A stretch of 64,000 nt of DNA from NCBI GenBank assembly GCA_944380285.1, contig CALWGZ010000004.1:62001-126000 (forward strand), read 5' to 3'. The DNA comes from an uncultured Christensenellaceae bacterium. Its GTDB lineage: Bacteria > Bacillota > Clostridia > Christensenellales > UBA3700. The notes under the pieces were generated by a model. It made no database searches. It was not told the origin of the DNA and was given only the letters and a program-made list of their open reading frames with translations. Below are positions 1 to 5,869 of this stretch, in pieces. The first letter of the stretch is position 1. Each line of letters begins with the position of its first letter. The position numbers and the translations under genes were made by a program.

Positions 1-223
1 TGCCGCCTTGCGGCTCTACTTCCACTTTGAGCGCCACGCTCTTGCCCAGCGCGAGTTTGCCGTCGCCGATCTTGACGACCACATCTCCGCCGTTGTCGTA
101 AAGCGAAGTCATCACGCAGCCGGGCAAAATGCCCAAACTCTCGAGATGCCGCTTGAGATTTCCGTCTGCCCTCACTCCTGTCACGACGAGACTTTCGCCA
201 TATGGCGCAAATGCCAAATACAT
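1..223 (-). CDS. feoA: FeoA-domain protein (3' end outside window)
   Basis: Translating the minus strand from ATG 223 gives 74 uninterrupted codons that run off the left edge. The product has the small SH3-like FeoA pattern: an N-terminal strand pair, a central LGILPG turn and a C-terminal GDGKLALGKSVA segment followed by alternating Val/Lys/Glu residues. FeoA proteins are about 75 residues, so nearly all of it is present. FeoA is a cytosolic accessory of the FeoB ferrous iron transporter; feoB would be expected just outside the window. A strong AGGAGGAG ribosome-binding site precedes the ATG. A GTTAG/TTAAC palindrome at 237-254 lies between this gene and the upstream DtxR-like regulator, which suggests iron- or manganese-dependent control. 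Confidence 0.8.
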   Translation of the reverse strand, partial: MYLAFAPYGESLVVTGVRADGNLKRHLESLGILPGCVMTSLYDNGGDVVVKIGDGKLALGKSVALKVEVEPQGG

Positions 224-236
224 AACTCCTCCTGTC

Positions 237-254
237 GGTTAGCAGCTGTTAACC
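237..254. promoter_or_regulatory. Candidate DtxR/IdeR-type operator before feoA
   Basis: The 18-bp sequence GGTTAGCAGCTGTTAACC is a near-perfect palindrome (one mismatched pair). It carries the GTTAG/CTAAC-type half-sites of DtxR and IdeR boxes. It sits 14 bases upstream of the feoA start codon, overlapping the expected leader region. Confidence 0.55.
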
Positions 255-270
255 GCAAATCAAAAAAATA

Positions 271-630
271 TCATTCTTCCCTTTTTGCCATCAACGCCGT
301 CACACATCTGCGCGACAGCACGCCCGACACGGCGATCGCGTCGTATTTGAGAAGCGCTTCGCTCATGCCCGTCTTTTGGGCGAGCATTTCGGCGCAGACG
401 TCGCAAAGGCGCGTCTGCTCGGCAAATTTCTTCTCGCCCTCGGCGGTCATCACGACCGACTTGTCGCCGCGCTTGACGATCAGCCCCTGCTGTTCGAGCA
501 GGCAAAACTTTTTGTAGACGGACGCCCTCGCAAAGCCGAGTTCTGCCGCGACATCCGTCATCCTCGCCGCGCCGTCTCTTGCGGACAGCTTGGCGATCGT
601 CGCCATATATCTGTATTCGGATGCGGTCAT
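271..630 (-). CDS. DtxR/MntR-like regulator lacking the usual metal ligands
   Basis: A 119-residue protein with an N-terminal winged helix (about residues 1-65; an AAELGFARASVYK recognition helix region and a GLIV-RG-KSVVMT wing) and a short C-terminal dimerisation region. Length and layout match the neighbouring DtxR-type regulator at 760-1119, but where that protein has the ligand motif CRIEHVIS this one reads AVSGVLS, so the Glu and His ligands are absent. Two Cys in a CDVC motif sit near the position of the other conserved His. I chose ATG 630 because AGGAG lies at proper spacing from it; a GTG six bases upstream overlaps that site. The palindrome at 645-660 sits in its leader. A MarR-type assignment is possible but less likely. 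Confidence 0.65.
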   Translation of the reverse strand: MTASEYRYMATIAKLSARDGAARMTDVAAELGFARASVYKKFCLLEQQGLIVKRGDKSVVMTAEGEKKFAEQTRLCDVCAEMLAQKTGMSEALLKYDAIAVSGVLSRRCVTALMAKREE

Positions 631-644
631 ATCCACTCCTTTTG

Positions 645-660
645 GTTAGCAATTGCTAAC
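645..660. promoter_or_regulatory. Candidate DtxR-family operator (perfect 16-bp palindrome)
   Basis: GTTAGCAATTGCTAAC is a perfect palindrome with the GTTAG..CTAAC halves of DtxR/IdeR boxes. It lies between the promoter at 704-732 and the start codon at 630, so a bound repressor would block elongation or cover the ribosome-binding region. A further half-site (GGTTAG, about 734-739) abuts the -35 element. Confidence 0.6.
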
Positions 661-703
661 TCATACGCTTTCAAAAAGCGCTCTTCGCGCTCTTTTCGGC
701 TAT

Positions 704-732
704 ATTCTATGCTTTCGCCGGCGCATTGTCAA
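704..732 (-). promoter_or_regulatory. Sigma-A promoter of the ligand-poor DtxR-like gene
   Basis: Minus-strand TTGACA (727-732), 17-base spacer, TAGAAT (704-709). A GTTAG half-site touches the upstream edge of the -35. Confidence 0.7.
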
Positions 733-759
733 CGGTTAGCCCCGCGCAACGCGAAAAAT

Positions 760-1119
760 TCACTTGTCAAGGCTGTTTTTGATCGCGGCAAAGCTCTCGT
801 CGCTGATGACGTGTTCTATGCGGCAGGCGTCCTGCTCCGCGACCTCTTCGGGCACGCCGAGCGAACACAAAAAGCGCGTCAGGATGCGGTGCTTTTCGTA
901 CACCTCGTTTGCCCTCGCAAGTCCCTCGTCGGTGAACTCGAGGTGTCCTTCCGCGTCGACGGTGATGAAGCCGTTGCTTTTGAGCACGGAGACCGCGCGC
1001 GAAATGCTGGGCTTGGAATAGCCGAGCTCAGCGGCTAGGTCGATCGAGCGCACCGCGCCCATCTTCTGTTTGAGGCGCAGGAGCGTCTCCAAATAGTTTT
1101 CTCCCGATTCGTAGATCAT
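760..1119 (-). CDS. DtxR/MntR-family metal-dependent transcriptional regulator
   Basis: A 119-residue DtxR-family protein. The N-terminal winged helix (residues about 5-65) begins with the family's ESGENYLETLL segment and has a recognition helix with GYSKPSISRAV. The C-terminal dimerisation region retains metal-ligand residues: His in YEKHRIL and Cys/Glu/His in ACRIEHVIS. It should bind Mn(II) or Fe(II) and repress metal uptake genes such as feoA. It lacks the SH3-like third domain, so it is of MntR rather than DtxR length. ATG 1119 is chosen because AAAGGAGAA precedes it; an upstream in-frame start at 1179 would place the promoter inside the gene. It has its own promoter at 1138-1166. Confidence 0.8.
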   Translation of the reverse strand: MIYESGENYLETLLRLKQKMGAVRSIDLAAELGYSKPSISRAVSVLKSNGFITVDAEGHLEFTDEGLARANEVYEKHRILTRFLCSLGVPEEVAEQDACRIEHVISDESFAAIKNSLDK

Positions 1120-1137
1120 GATGTTCTCCTTTGTCAA

Positions 1138-1166
1138 ATTATAACACATTGCCGCGCGCTTTGCAA
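1138..1166 (-). promoter_or_regulatory. Sigma-A promoter of the DtxR/MntR-family gene
   Basis: Minus-strand TTGCAA (1161-1166), 17-base spacer, TATAAT (1138-1143), followed by AAAGGAGAA and the ATG at 1119. The leader is only about 12-15 bases. Confidence 0.75.
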
Positions 1167-1302
1167 CAGCAAGACGCATGACTTACGAGGACTGCGCTGC
1201 GCCGATCGCCTTCGCTCAAGATCGCATTTTGCCCTCAAAAAAGTTCAGCCCCGTTTTGAATGGCGAAAAAGCCAATGTTTTCGGGCACTGTCGGCAGTCG
1301 CA

Positions 1303-1434
1303 TGCAACTTTTCAACACCATCTTTGACCATAAATTGCAACTTTTCGACACTATGTTTGAGTATAACTTGCAACTTTTTAACACTATATTTGAATACAAA
1401 ATGCAACTTTTACGCACCATCTCCGACACTTGTG
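1303..1434. repeat. Four-unit 33-bp tandem repeat upstream of rubrerythrin
   Basis: The motif TGCAACTTTT starts at 1303, 1336, 1369 and 1402, exactly 33 bases apart each time. Conserved positions ACAC-AT-TTTGA follow in each unit; the fourth unit is degenerate. Because 33 is a multiple of three, both strands read as 11-residue peptide repeats (KSC-xLYS-xxV on the minus strand, LQLF[ND]T-xF on the plus strand), but neither frame has a convincing ribosome-binding site. The array ends about 40 bases upstream of the rubrerythrin -35. The rest of 1167-1473 shows nothing recognisable. Confidence 0.75.
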
Positions 1435-1473
1435 CGCAAAATTCACAGGCGCGCGCGTTTTACAAATTGAGTA

Positions 1474-1502
1474 TTGACACGGCGGCGCATTTGGGATATA
1501 AT
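1474..1502 (+). promoter_or_regulatory. Rubrerythrin promoter
   Basis: TTGACA (1474-1479), 17-base spacer, TATAAT (1497-1502): a consensus sigma-A promoter 38 bases upstream of the rubrerythrin ATG. Confidence 0.85.
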
Positions 1503-1540
1503 GAAAATACGGCTGTTGCCGATATTACGGAGGACACATT

Positions 1541-2077
1541 ATGGACATCAAAGGCTCGAAAACCGAGAAAAATCTGATGACCGCCTTTGCCGGCGAGTCG
1601 CAGGCGCGCAACAAGTACACCTACTACGCTTCCAAGGCGAAAAAGGACGGCTACGTCCAGATCGCGAACATCTTCGAAGAGACCGCAAACAACGAGAAAG
1701 AACACGCAAAGATGTGGTTCAAGCTGCTCAACGGCGGCATCGGCGACACCAAGTCCAACCTGATCGACGCCGCAAAGGGCGAAAACTACGAGTGGACGGA
1801 CATGTACGCGACCTTCGCCAAAGAGGCGCGCGAAGAGGGCTTTGACGAGATCGCGGCGATGTTCGAAGGCGTTGCGGCGATCGAGAAAGAGCACGAAGAG
1901 AGATATCTCGCACTCGTCGCCAACATCGACAACGGCGTCGTCTTCAAGCGCGACAAGGTCGTCGTCTGGAAGTGCCTCAATTGCGGACACATCCACGTCG
2001 GCGCCGAAGCGCCCGAGGTCTGCCCCGTCTGCGCCCATCCGCGCAGCTACTTCGAACTGCAAGCGAAGAACTATTGA
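1541..2077 (+). CDS. rbr: Rubrerythrin
   Basis: A 178-residue rubrerythrin that reduces hydrogen peroxide to water in the cytosol of anaerobes. The N-terminal ferritin-like diiron domain (about 1-140) contains the [11 protein letters not shown] opening, a first E-x-x-H motif in NNEKEHAKM and a second in [11 protein letters not shown]. The C-terminal rubredoxin-like domain (about 140-178) has the two CxxC knuckles, CLNCG and CPVCA, for a single Fe(SCys)4 centre. Length is typical. GGAGG lies nine bases before the ATG. A terminator hairpin follows immediately and then a flavin reductase-like gene, which could supply electrons. No PerR-like box was seen in its promoter, unlike the perR locus at 23.7 kb. 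Confidence 0.95.
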   Translation: MDIKGSKTEKNLMTAFAGESQARNKYTYYASKAKKDGYVQIANIFEETANNEKEHAKMWFKLLNGGIGDTKSNLIDAAKGENYEWTDMYATFAKEAREEGFDEIAAMFEGVAAIEKEHEERYLALVANIDNGVVFKRDKVVVWKCLNCGHIHVGAEAPEVCPVCAHPRSYFELQAKNY

Positions 2078-2084
2078 GCAATAT

Positions 2085-2111
2085 GCCCGCGCCTCGGCGC
2101 GGGCGATTTTT
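2085..2111 (+). terminator. Rho-independent terminator or attenuator after rubrerythrin
   Basis: Perfect 9-bp stem GCCCGCGCC/GGCGCGGGC with a 2-base loop (2085-2104), then GA and five T. It ends only nine bases before the next start codon, so it may partly uncouple the downstream gene. Confidence 0.75.
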
Positions 2112-2120
2112 CAAATACAT

Positions 2121-2618
2121 ATGGACAAAAAAGCTTTACGCAACCTCTCTTACGGCGTCTACACCGTCACCGCTTGGGACAACGGTCGCCCGACGGGCTG
2201 CACCGCAAACAGCGCGATGCAGATCACCTCTTCGCCGGCGACGATCGCCGTCAGCATCAATCACGACAACTACACCAACTCGGTCATCAAGGAACTCGGC
2301 AAGTTCGCGATTGCGATCATCGCCGAGGACAGCGACGCGACCGTGATCGGCAGGTTCGGCTTTATGTCGGGGCGCGACACCGACAAGTTCGACGGCGTGC
2401 CCTACACCGTCCGCGGCATGATGCCCATCCCCGACACCGCATGCGCTTACATATGCTGCAACGTCATTGACAAAATGGAGACCGCGACCCACACCGTCTT
2501 CCTCGGAGAAGTCACCGACGCCGGCGTGACGCGCAGCGCTACGCCGATGACGTATGCGTACTATCACAATGTGATCAAGGGAAAGACCGCCAAAAACGCG
2601 CCGACGGCTCTGCTCTGA
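2121..2618 (+). CDS. Flavin reductase-like (flavoredoxin family) FMN-binding protein
   Basis: A 165-residue protein of the flavin reductase-like split-barrel family. The beginning (MDKKALRNLSYGVYTVTAW) is the usual start of this family in Clostridia, followed by a GCTANSAMQITSSPATIAV FMN-phosphate region and an SGRDTDKFDG segment. It likely binds FMN and passes electrons to partners such as rubrerythrin or rubredoxin; the partner is inferred from position only. The frame is open upstream to 1842, but family alignment supports ATG 2121. There is no recognisable ribosome-binding site, and the rubrerythrin terminator ends nine bases upstream, so expression may depend on readthrough. It is followed by a strong terminator. 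Confidence 0.85.
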   Translation: MDKKALRNLSYGVYTVTAWDNGRPTGCTANSAMQITSSPATIAVSINHDNYTNSVIKELGKFAIAIIAEDSDATVIGRFGFMSGRDTDKFDGVPYTVRGMMPIPDTACAYICCNVIDKMETATHTVFLGEVTDAGVTRSATPMTYAYYHNVIKGKTAKNAPTALL

Positions 2619-2694
2619 GCCGTCAAGCGAAATACGCGCTCAAAAAACCGCGCCGCAATTTCGGGCGGTGTTCGTAAGACAGTAAAACAGGAAA

Positions 2695-2721
2695 GGCGTG
2701 ACCGCGAAAGTCACGCCTTTT
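2695..2721 (+). terminator. Terminator after the flavin reductase gene
   Basis: Stem GGCGTGAC/GTCACGCC with a 7-base loop, then TTTT. Confidence 0.85.
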
Positions 2722-2786
2722 CATTATGGGTACAGCTGCTTTCGCGGCGCAAGGGGTGCAGCCCCTTGTTCGGAACGAAGCGACGC

Positions 2787-2820
2787 AAAACAGCCCGGAC
2801 ATTCAAATGTCCGGGCTGTT
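2787..2820 (-). terminator. Terminator of the methyltransferase gene
   Basis: A perfect 15-bp inverted repeat (2789-2803 and 2806-2820) around a two-base loop. On the minus strand it is followed by TTTT. It lies about 75 bases past the methyltransferase stop codon. The spacer 2722-2895 holds nothing else recognised. Confidence 0.7.
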
Positions 2821-2895
2821 CGCCTCGCAGAGCGCACGATACAGGGCTTGCCTCTGTATAGAAGTGCGCTCTTTATCAGTTCAACAAATTGGAAT

Positions 2896-3546
2896 TTACT
2901 TAACTGCTTTTATGGTATAAGTCGCACCCCAATTTTTCAGCACCTCTACGGAAGAAAAACCTGCTTCAAGAAGTGCTTCTGTTTCGTGTTTTACAGTAAG
3001 GGGAGTGTCATAATGGTAAAACTCATCATCTGAAATTCCTTGCTCTGCTTTCAATTCACTCAAGTTTTGTCGGTGCGTCTGTTCTTCTTCATCAGTCATA
3101 GAGAAGTAGTCCGTCAGTACAAAATATCCACCGTCTTTTAATGCTCTACGCAGTTTGGTATATAAAGGGACTTTTTCTGCCTTTGTGAAATGGTGCAAAC
3201 TCTCCACCGATACCGCACTATCAAACAAGGACATACCAAAAGGCACATCAAAATAGGAACCGCAAATCAAAGTAATATCTTTGTCGGCAAATTTCTTTTT
3301 CAGAGTCGATAACATTCCTTGTGATAAATCAATACCTGTTATGCTTGCAGATGGATTTAGCAGATAGTATTTTTCCAACTCCAATCCTGTGCCACATCCC
3401 AAATCAAGTATATGGCAGTTTTCGGTAGTCGGCAACTGCTTCGCCGTAAAGGGATAGAACTCGTCCGCCGCTTCAATATCGGTCATCATATGTTCATCGT
3501 ATCCATCTAATCTATTTTCAAAAAAATCAGCCATCTTTTCAAGCAT
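2896..3546 (-). CDS. Class I SAM-dependent methyltransferase
   Basis: A 216-residue Rossmann-fold methyltransferase. Motif I is HILDLGCGTGLELEKY (around residue 50), followed by the acidic GIDLSQGML loop and a VESLHHF segment. The domain fills the protein; the methyl acceptor cannot be told from sequence. GGAGATTAGAT precedes the ATG, and a promoter is visible at 3586-3614. The gene is clearly richer in A and T (many TTT, AAA, ATA codons) than fba and the other neighbours, whose third positions are dominated by G and C. Together with the hairpins on both sides this suggests acquisition by transfer. It stands alone in its transcription unit. Confidence 0.85.
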   Translation of the reverse strand: MLEKMADFFENRLDGYDEHMMTDIEAADEFYPFTAKQLPTTENCHILDLGCGTGLELEKYYLLNPSASITGIDLSQGMLSTLKKKFADKDITLICGSYFDVPFGMSLFDSAVSVESLHHFTKAEKVPLYTKLRRALKDGGYFVLTDYFSMTDEEEQTHRQNLSELKAEQGISDDEFYHYDTPLTVKHETEALLEAGFSSVEVLKNWGATYTIKAVK

Positions 3547-3585
3547 ATCTAATCTCCGTCAAATTCAAGTTTATCGGTCTGTTTA

Positions 3586-3614
3586 ATCATATCATACGGC
3601 TACAATCTATGCAA
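3586..3614 (-). promoter_or_regulatory. Promoter of the methyltransferase gene
   Basis: Minus-strand TTGCAT (3609-3614), 17-base spacer, TATGAT (3586-3591). A second TATGAT overlaps at 3591-3596. Confidence 0.6.
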
Positions 3615-3618
3615 GAAT

Positions 3619-3646
3619 AGTCCCGGCAGACATTACTGCCGGGACT
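3619..3646 (-). terminator. Hairpin downstream of fba
   Basis: Perfect 11-bp stem AGTCCCGGCAG/CTGCCGGGACT with a 6-base loop, about 55 bases after the fba stop. The T tract is weak, so termination is an inference from position. Confidence 0.5.
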
Positions 3647-3700
3647 GAAACTGTTTTACGGACACCCGGCTTTGCGGCGCGGATGTTTTTTGCCGTGACG

Positions 3701-4648
3701 TTACAGCACTTCGCCCGCTTTGCCAGCGCAGCCCAAAACCTCGGTCAGCTTGTGCTTGACGATGGACTTGATGTTCGCCCTTGCGTCGCCCAGATATTGT
3801 CTGGGGTCGAAGTGGTCGGGATGCTCGACGAAGTGCTTGCGGATGCCCGCGGTGCAAGCCATACGCAGGTCGGAGTCGATGTTGATCTTGCAGACAGCCA
3901 TAGACGCCGCTTTGCGGAGCATATCTTCGGGGACGCCAATCGCGTCTTTGAGCGCGCCGCCGTTCTCGTTGATGATCTTGACGAACTCTTGCGGAACGGA
4001 AGAAGCGCCGTGAAGGACGATCGGGAACCCGGGCAGCCTTCTGGAAACCTCTTCGAGGATGTCGAAGCGGAGCTGCGGCTTGGTGCCCGGCTTGAACTTG
4101 TACGCGCCGTGAGAGGTGCCGATCGCGATCGCGAGGCTGTCGACGCCCGTCTTGGAGACGAACTCTTCGACCTCTTCGGGTCTGGTGTAGGAGCTGTCCT
4201 CGGCTTTGACCTTGACGTCGTCCTCGACGCCTGCGAGTCTGCCGAGCTCGCCCTCGACGACCACGCCGTGATCGTGAGCATACTCGACGACCTGACGGGT
4301 GAGCTTGATGTTCTCTTCAAAGGGGTGATGAGAACCGTCGATCATGACGGAGTTGAAACCGCCGTCGATGCAGCTCTTGCACAGCTCGAAAGTGTCGCCG
4401 TGGTCGAGGTGCAGGCAGATGGGCAGGTGGCTGACTTCTTCGGCAGCCTCGACCATCTTGCGCAGATAGACGGGGTTGGCGTACTTTCTCGCGCCGGAAG
4501 AGACTTGCAGGATGAGCGGGGCGTTCTCTTCGGTAGCCGCCTCGACGATGCCCTGAATGATCTCCATGTTGTTCACGTTGAACGCGCCGATGGCGTATCC
4601 GTTTTCGTAGGCCTTCTTGAACATCTTTTGAGTTGTAACAAGTGGCAT
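3701..4648 (-). CDS. fba: Class II fructose-bisphosphate aldolase
   Basis: A 315-residue zinc-dependent class II aldolase that cleaves fructose 1,6-bisphosphate to glyceraldehyde 3-phosphate and dihydroxyacetone phosphate in glycolysis. Family motifs: GAFNVNNMEI near the start, LHLDHGDTFE with the zinc-binding His, MIDGSHHPFEENI, EGELGRLAG, a GTSHGAYKF phosphate loop and a VLHGASSVP motif. ATG 4648 is preceded by GGAGGT; the upstream in-frame ATG at 4669 has no such site. It is transcribed alone from a promoter at 4685-4713. GapA, the next glycolytic step, is encoded at 46-47 kb. Confidence 0.96.
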   Translation of the reverse strand: MPLVTTQKMFKKAYENGYAIGAFNVNNMEIIQGIVEAATEENAPLILQVSSGARKYANPVYLRKMVEAAEEVSHLPICLHLDHGDTFELCKSCIDGGFNSVMIDGSHHPFEENIKLTRQVVEYAHDHGVVVEGELGRLAGVEDDVKVKAEDSSYTRPEEVEEFVSKTGVDSLAIAIGTSHGAYKFKPGTKPQLRFDILEEVSRRLPGFPIVLHGASSVPQEFVKIINENGGALKDAIGVPEDMLRKAASMAVCKINIDSDLRMACTAGIRKHFVEHPDHFDPRQYLGDARANIKSIVKHKLTEVLGCAGKAGEVL

Positions 4649-4684
4649 AGTAGTACCTCCAAAGGTCAATTTTATTTCATTGAT

Positions 4685-4713
4685 ATCATATCACATTGTC
4701 ACGACTTTGACAA
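4685..4713 (-). promoter_or_regulatory. fba promoter
   Basis: Minus-strand TTGTCA (4708-4713), 17-base spacer, TATGAT (4685-4690). It lies in the 98-base gap before the M29 peptidase gene. Confidence 0.65.
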
Positions 4714-4746
4714 TGTTTTGGGCGCAATAACTCAAAAATTGCTCCC

Positions 4747-5868
4747 CTATTCCCTTCCGAGCGCGTCCGGGTTGAGTCCTTTGAGCTCGTCCGAGACGAA
4801 AATCCCGTCCTTGCGAACGAGCACGTCGTCCATATAGATCTCGCCGCCGCCCTTGTCCGCGCTCATGTCCAGCACGAGGTCCCAATGGATCGCCGAATCG
4901 TTGCCGTTGGGCGCCTCTTCGTAGCAGCTGCCCGGCGTGAAGTGGATGGAGCCGGCGATCTTTTCGTCAAACAATATGTCGCCCATCGCGTCGTGAATGA
5001 ACGGATTGACCCCGAATGAAAACTCGCCGACATAGCGCGCCCCCTCGTCGGTGTCAAAGACGCGGTTGACCGCCTCGCTGTCGTTTGCGGTGGCTTCGAC
5101 GATCTTGCCGTCCTTGAAGACAAGGGAGATGTTCTCAAACTTCTTGCCGTTGTACTTGCTGGGGACGTTGTAGGTGATCCTGCCGTTGACCGAATCGCGC
5201 ACGGGCGCGGTGTAGACCTCGCCGTCGGGGATGTTGCGCCTTCCGCTGCACTTGACCGCAGGGATGCCCTTGATCGAAAAGGTGAGATCGGTGCCCGGCG
5301 CGACAAGGCGCACCTTGTCCGTCCTGTTCATCAGCTCGACGAGGGGCGTCATCGCCTCGTCCATCTTGCGGTAGTCGAGATTGCACACCTTGAAGTAGAA
5401 GTCCTCGAACGCGGCGGTGCTCATGCCCGACATCGCGCTCATGCCCTGAGTCGGCCAGCGGAGCACGACCCACTTTGTCTTGGCGACCCTGCGCTCGTGG
5501 TGCACGGGGTGGCTGTAATATCTGTTGTACGCGCTCATGCGCGCGTGGTCGACGTCGCTCGTCTCGAACGCGTTTTCGCCGCCGCGCACGCCGATGTAGC
5601 ATTGCATAGCGTCCATCTTGGGCGCGTCGAACGCGCACATGCGCCTCGCAAGCTCCTCGTCCATGCCCATCATCACGGCGCGCTGAACGCGGTTGTCGAT
5701 GACGTTGACGAACGGATATCCGCCCGCCGCGTAGACCTCTTCGACGAGCGCGGTCACAAACGACGCGTCCACGCCGATTGCGTCAATCCATACGTTTTCG
5801 CCCTTTTGCACCTCGCAGGAATAGTTGACGAGGTTTTTTGCAAGCTGTCTCTCTCTGGGATCTGTCAT
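4747..5868 (-). CDS. M29-family metallo-aminopeptidase (AmpS/PepS-like)
   Basis: A 373-residue clan MQ/M29 leucyl aminopeptidase, a cytosolic enzyme that trims N-terminal residues from peptides. The C-terminal catalytic half carries the expected metal-ligand pattern: GEFSFGVNP (Glu), GSIHFTPG (His), SAIHWDLVLDM (His and Asp) and the final GEIYMDDVLVRKDG segment. The N-terminal half matches the family's binding domain. It is the last gene of ychF-argS-pepM29: its ATG begins one base after the argS stop, with GGAGAGG inside the end of argS, so translation is coupled. No clear terminator separates it from the fba promoter. Confidence 0.88.
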   Translation of the reverse strand: MTDPRERQLAKNLVNYSCEVQKGENVWIDAIGVDASFVTALVEEVYAAGGYPFVNVIDNRVQRAVMMGMDEELARRMCAFDAPKMDAMQCYIGVRGGENAFETSDVDHARMSAYNRYYSHPVHHERRVAKTKWVVLRWPTQGMSAMSGMSTAAFEDFYFKVCNLDYRKMDEAMTPLVELMNRTDKVRLVAPGTDLTFSIKGIPAVKCSGRRNIPDGEVYTAPVRDSVNGRITYNVPSKYNGKKFENISLVFKDGKIVEATANDSEAVNRVFDTDEGARYVGEFSFGVNPFIHDAMGDILFDEKIAGSIHFTPGSCYEEAPNGNDSAIHWDLVLDMSADKGGGEIYMDDVLVRKDGIFVSDELKGLNPDALGRE

Positions 5869-5869
5869 T

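Noticed and set aside
1235..1577. Two short frames over the 33-bp repeats (64 and 105 codons)
   Set aside because: The minus frame begins with a GTG lacking a proper site; the plus frame overlaps the rubrerythrin promoter and start. Treated as a DNA repeat, with coding left open.
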